Assembly (NCBI GenBank): GCA_964568355.1
Contig: CAZMRK010000063.1
Span: 1-7,945 of the forward strand
DNA: 7,945 nucleotides
Direction: 5' to 3'
Source: JAJPJX01 sp964568355
Lineage (GTDB): Bacteria > Acidobacteriota > Terriglobia > Bryobacterales > Bryobacteraceae
The notes below the pieces were generated by a model. The model was given only the letters and a program-made list of their open reading frames with translations, had not been told where the DNA came from and made no database searches. The translations under genes and the position numbers were made by a program. Positions 5,467 to 7,945 of the stretch are shown here, one piece after another (position 1 is the stretch's first letter; each line of letters opens with the position of its first letter).

Positions 5467-6297
5467 CTATCTCTTCTTCGTCTTCCTTGTAACGATCCAC
5501 TTGTCGGTACGCTTGTTGTTGCGGGTCTTGAAGCCGCGCGTCGGCTGGCCCCACGGGGTGACCGGATTGCGACCGCCGGACGTTTTGCCCTCTCCACCGC
5601 CGTGCGGGTGATCGACGGGGTTCATGGAGACGCCGCGGTTATGCGGGCTCCGGCCCAGCCAGCGGCTGCGCCCGGCCTTGCCCAGCGACACGTTTTCGTG
5701 ATCCACGTTGCCGACCTGGCCGATAGTGGCCATGCACTCGACCGGTACGCGGCGCACCTCGCCGGAGGGCAGCTTGAGGAGAGCCAGGCCGCCTTCTTTG
5801 GAGACCAACTGCACCTGAGTTCCAGCCGAGCGCGCCATCTGCGCGCCCTTGCCGGGCTTCAGCTCGACGTTATGCACGATGGTGCCGGCGGGAATATTCT
5901 TGAGCGGCAGCGCATTGCCCAGCAGGATATCGGCTGTGGGACCGGAGGTCACAGTAGCGCCGACTTTCAGCCCATCGGGCTGCAAAATATAGCGTTTTTC
6001 GCCGTCCTTGTAATGCAGCAGAGCAATGCGGGCTGAACGATTGGGATCGTACTCGATGGCCGCCACGCGAGCCGGTACGCCATGCTTGTCGCGTTTGAAG
6101 TCAATCAGCCGGTAGGCCTTCTTGTGGCCGCCGCCGATGAAGCGGGAGGTAACCCGGCCCGTCGAGTTACGGCCGCCGGTACGCTGTTTGGAGACAACCA
6201 GCGACTTCTCCGGCGTTTCCTTGGTAATCCCCTCGCGGGACACCGAGGTTTGGAAGCGGCGGGTAGGGGTGGTCGGTCTATAAGTCTTGATCGGCAT
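5467..6297 (-). CDS. rplB: 50S ribosomal protein L2
   Basis: L2 is one of the largest and most conserved 50S proteins and is required for subunit association, tRNA binding and peptidyl-transferase activity. The 276-residue product is full length. It opens with MPIKTYRPTTPTRRFQT, then GGRNSTGRVTSRFIGGGHKKAYRLIDF at about 41-67, AIEYDPNRSARIALLHY at 80-96 and the PAGTIVHNVELKPG block at 136-149. The C-terminal RNA-binding segment carries SPHNRGVSMNPVDHPHGGGEG at 217-237. His230 there aligns approximately with the functionally important His229 of E. coli. The basic tail ends RKTKKR. The ATG lies 1 nt after the rplW TAG. The stop is TAG, 3 nt before rpsS. Confidence 0.99.
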   Translation of the reverse strand: MPIKTYRPTTPTRRFQTSVSREGITKETPEKSLVVSKQRTGGRNSTGRVTSRFIGGGHKKAYRLIDFKRDKHGVPARVAAIEYDPNRSARIALLHYKDGEKRYILQPDGLKVGATVTSGPTADILLGNALPLKNIPAGTIVHNVELKPGKGAQMARSAGTQVQLVSKEGGLALLKLPSGEVRRVPVECMATIGQVGNVDHENVSLGKAGRSRWLGRSPHNRGVSMNPVDHPHGGGEGKTSGGRNPVTPWGQPTRGFKTRNNKRTDKWIVTRKTKKR

Positions 6298-6298
6298 G

Positions 6299-6586
6299 CT
6301 AGATCTCCGCGAAATCCGGCACCTTTTCGCCGGCCTTGAGCTTCACGTAAGCCTTCTTCCAGTCGGACCGGTAGCCCACGAAACGGCCGCGGCGGCGAGC
6401 CTTGCCTTCAAAGGTCGCGGTGCGGACTTCCTGCACCTTCACTTTGAACAGCTTTTCAACAGCGGCCTTGACCTGAGTTTTGTTGGCGCCGGCGGCGACC
6501 TCAAAACACAACGTGCGCTCGTTATCTTTTTTCTCCACGCCCTTTTCCGTGATGATGGGCTTGCGGATCACCTCGTAGGTATTCAT
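6299..6586 (-). CDS. rplW: 50S ribosomal protein L23
   Basis: L23 lies at the tunnel exit and is the main docking point for trigger factor and SRP. The 95-residue product has the normal length. It shows YEVIRKPIITEKG at residues 4-16 (the family's IIRPIITEKS pattern), FEVAAGANKTQVKAAVEKLFKVKV at about 28-51 and VRTATFEGKARRRGRFVGYRSDWKKAYVKL at 54-83. The last block is the rRNA-binding loop and strand. The ATG overlaps the rplD stop as ATGA, implying coupled translation with L4. The TAG stop is one base from the rplB start. The Glu of the trigger-factor contact region (around VEKL) looks conserved, though exact alignment was not possible by eye. Confidence 0.98.
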   Translation of the reverse strand: MNTYEVIRKPIITEKGVEKKDNERTLCFEVAAGANKTQVKAAVEKLFKVKVQEVRTATFEGKARRRGRFVGYRSDWKKAYVKLKAGEKVPDFAEI

Positions 6587-7209
6587 TTTGCGAGAGCCTC
6601 CGAGAACTTGCGCGCGGCGGCTTCGGAAAGCAGCACGCGGTCATGACCGAGCAGGTGATACGGATTCACCTCGCGGCTGGGCAGCAGAGTCACACCCGGC
6701 AGATTGCGCACGCTCAAGGTGAGGTTGCGATTGTCGCTGTTATCCACCACCAGAACTTTGCGCGTGGCTTCCAGGCGGACCAGCGCGCTGCGGGCGTCCT
6801 TGGTTTTGACCGCCGGAAGATCGAAGGCTTGGACCACCTTGAGTTCGCCGTCCCGCAGCTTGGCGGAAAGAGCCGAGCGCAGCGCGCCCAGCAGCATTTT
6901 GCGGGGCAGGCGGTAGCTGTAGTCGCGGGGTTGGGGGCCGTGCACCGTGCCGCCGTGGCGCCAGATCGGAGAACGTACCGAACCCATGCGCGCCCGGCCG
7001 GTGCCCTTCTGCTTCCAGAGCTTCTTGCCCGACCCGGCGACTTCACCGCGCACCTTGGTCTTCACCGTGCCGGAGCGCAGGCCCGCGCGATAGTGACGGA
7101 CGGCTTCGTAAAGAAGCGCCTCGTTCACCTCAGCACCGAAGACCTGGTCGGCCAGTTCCAGCTCGCCGACCTTCTGATTGTTCAAATCGACAACGTCTAC
7201 AATCGGCAT
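6583..7209 (-). CDS. rplD: 50S ribosomal protein L4
   Basis: L4 is an early 50S assembly protein whose extended loop lines the peptide tunnel with L22. In E. coli it also represses the S10 operon. From the ATG at 7209 the product is 208 residues, the family norm, opening MPIVDVVDLNNQKVGELEL. The tunnel loop (about 54-90) contains GSGKKLWKQKGTGRARMGS and SPIWRHGG, the canonical signature. The frame is open upstream to 7491 inside rplC, but those 94 residues are unrelated to L4, so the shorter start is used. GAGG at 7220-7217, straddling the rplC TAA, gives a ribosome site 7 nt before the ATG. The gap after rplC is 4 nt, and the TGA overlaps rplW. Whether L4 is autoregulatory here is unknown. 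Confidence 0.98.
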   Translation of the reverse strand: MPIVDVVDLNNQKVGELELADQVFGAEVNEALLYEAVRHYRAGLRSGTVKTKVRGEVAGSGKKLWKQKGTGRARMGSVRSPIWRHGGTVHGPQPRDYSYRLPRKMLLGALRSALSAKLRDGELKVVQAFDLPAVKTKDARSALVRLEATRKVLVVDNSDNRNLTLSVRNLPGVTLLPSREVNPYHLLGHDRVLLSEAAARKFSEALAK

Positions 7210-7213
7210 GGCG

Positions 7214-7846
7214 TTACCTCTTCGCCCTTCGGACGACGACATAGCCGCCGTTGGGTCCGGGGACCGCGCCTTTGACCACCAGGACGTTATCCTCGGTATC
7301 CACGTCAATGACTTCCAGGTTGCGCACCGTGACCCGCCCGGCGCCCATGTGCCCGGCCATGCGCATGCCCGGGAGCACGCGGGATGGGAAGCTGGAAGCA
7401 CCGATCGAGCCCGGAGCGCGGTGGAACATGGAGCCGTGGGTGGCCGCACCGCCGCGGAAATGATGGCGCTTGACCAGACCGGCGAAACCACGGCCCTTGC
7501 TGACTCCGATCACGTCCACCTTGTCGGCGGGCTTGAACTGGTCCACCAGCACCTTGTCGCCGGGTTTCAAGTCGTCATCGCCCGGCTGAAGGGCAAGCTC
7601 GCGCAGGAACTTCGCACCCTCCGCGCTAGCCTTCTTCAGATGACCCGTCGCAGGTTTGTTCAGGCGGGACGGCTTGATGAACTCGATGAGGCCCAGTTGG
7701 ACTGCATCGTATCCGTCGGTCGTCGGCGTCTTGCGCTGTACCACCATGCAAGGTCCCGCTTTGAGCAGCGTGACCGGGACAGCCTGACCATCCGGCCGGA
7801 ACACCTGCGTCATTCCGATTTTCTTGCCAAGGATTCCTGGACTCAT
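7214..7846 (-). CDS. rplC: 50S ribosomal protein L3
   Basis: L3 binds near the 3' end of 23S rRNA, and its central extension reaches the peptidyl-transferase centre. The 210-residue product has the usual length. It begins MSPGILGKKIGMTQVFRPDG, carries VDVIGVSKGRGFAGLVKRH at 110-128, and the long loop GGAATHGSMFHRAPGSIGASS at about 132-152, followed by PGMRMAGHMG. Residue 150 is Ala, where E. coli L3 has the Gln methylated by PrmB, so that modification cannot occur at this position. The ATG at 7846 has AAGGA 9 nt upstream. This is the first recognisable gene in transcription order in the window; rpsJ is expected upstream but is not seen in the remaining 99 nt. Confidence 0.98.
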   Translation of the reverse strand: MSPGILGKKIGMTQVFRPDGQAVPVTLLKAGPCMVVQRKTPTTDGYDAVQLGLIEFIKPSRLNKPATGHLKKASAEGAKFLRELALQPGDDDLKPGDKVLVDQFKPADKVDVIGVSKGRGFAGLVKRHHFRGGAATHGSMFHRAPGSIGASSFPSRVLPGMRMAGHMGAGRVTVRNLEVIDVDTEDNVLVVKGAVPGPNGGYVVVRRAKR

Positions 7847-7855
7847 TTCTTACGT

Positions 7856-7860
7856 TCCTT
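7856..7860 (-). promoter_or_regulatory. Shine-Dalgarno site of rplC
   Basis: AAGGA on the minus strand lies 9 nt before the rplC ATG and decides that start. It directly follows the C-run element (5' side), so the ribosome site is the first purine-rich segment after a cytosine-dominated stretch in the transcript. Confidence 0.7.
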
Positions 7861-7886
7861 GGGGGTTGGGGGCTAGGGGTTGGGGG
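7861..7886. repeat. G-run element of telomere-like pattern, potential G-quadruplex
   Basis: The plus strand reads G5-TT-G5-CTA-G4-TT-G5, so two near copies of GGGGTTGGGGG are joined by CTA. Four G-runs of at least four with 2-3-nt loops satisfy the usual G-quadruplex pattern. The G-runs are on the strand opposite the ribosomal mRNA, so any quadruplex would form in the template DNA. The transcript itself would carry C-runs. It sits immediately before the rplC ribosome site. Similar G/T-rich intergenic words occur in some Acidobacteriota and other phyla (recall). Dispersal in this genome cannot be tested from one window. Confidence 0.7.
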
Positions 7887-7945
7887 ATGGCGAAAACCAT
7901 CTCTCGACCACCATTACCTTGTTCCCCGGCTTAAATTCCTTGGGG
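7873..7945 (-). other. Open frame from the window edge, possible end of an unidentified upstream gene
   Basis: On the minus strand one frame enters from the right edge (first full codon at 7944) and reads PKEFKPGNKVMVVERW, then FSPSPNP and a TAG that lies inside the G-run element. The first part looks protein-like (hydrophilic, Lys/Glu-rich, then Val-rich). The end is simply translated repeat. It does not resemble the C-terminus of S10, EF-Tu or EF-G, which are the expected neighbours. The other two minus-strand frames stop within about 10 codons. With only 23 codons this may be chance, and non-coding leader is equally likely. A weak 5-bp inverted repeat (GATGG/CCATC, 7886-7901) also lies here. 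Confidence 0.2.

Noticed and set aside
7210..7491. A 94-codon upstream extension of the rplD frame
   Set aside because: The extra residues lie fully inside rplC in another frame and have no L4 similarity. The ATG at 7209 gives the standard length and N-terminus with a ribosome site.
7886..7901. The GATGG/CCATC inverted repeat as a terminator or operator
   Set aside because: Five base pairs around a 6-nt loop with no U-run is within chance expectation in this composition.
1..7945. Mobile elements, CRISPR arrays, tRNA or rRNA genes, or a hidden accessory system
   Set aside because: Coding sequence for universal ribosomal proteins fills over 97 percent of the window. No transposase, terminal repeats, array periodicity or cloverleaf was seen.

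Overview
This window is an almost solid block of ribosomal protein genes, all read from the minus strand. It is the conserved bacterial S10-spc super-cluster: rplC-rplD-rplW-rplB-rpsS-rplV-rpsC-rplP-rpmC-rpsQ, then rplN-rplX-rplE-rpsN-rpsH-rplF-rplR-rpsE. The first gene transcribed, rplC, lies at the right end, and the last, rpsE, is cut by the left edge after 23 codons. Seventeen genes are complete and one is partial.

The DNA looks GC-rich by eye. The short zinc-type S14, the cysteine-bearing L24, the S17 sequence and the G-run spacer upstream of rplC together suggest an Acidobacteriota-like bacterium (Solibacter/Bryobacter side). That is recall-based inference, not a search result. Nothing looks horizontally acquired, and no mobile element, CRISPR array, tRNA or rRNA was seen.

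Layout from right to left (direction of transcription). Positions 7847-7945 hold a leader or spacer with a telomere-like G-run element and a short 10-bp direct repeat; no end of rpsJ (S10) is visible there. Positions 2945-7846 hold the S10-operon part. Its genes are spaced 0-9 nt apart or overlap as ATGA at rplD/rplW and rpsC/rplP. Positions 2881-2944 are the largest internal gap (64 nt). It falls at the junction that separates the S10 and spc operons in E. coli and contains a perfect 7-bp hairpin. Positions 1-2880 hold the spc part, with a TGATG overlap at rplN/rplX and an ATGA overlap at rplF/rplR.

The products assemble the two ribosomal subunits. L2, L3, L4, L5, L6, L14, L16, L18, L22, L23, L24 and L29 go to the 50S subunit. 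S3, S5, S8, S14, S17 and S19 go to the 30S subunit. Tight spacing and overlaps imply translational coupling. There is no gene-free stretch over 300 bases.

The window is largely ordinary. The points worth a second look are the roughly 104-residue Arg/Asp- and Pro/Ala-rich tail on S3, the G-run spacer before rplC, and the hairpin at the S10/spc junction.
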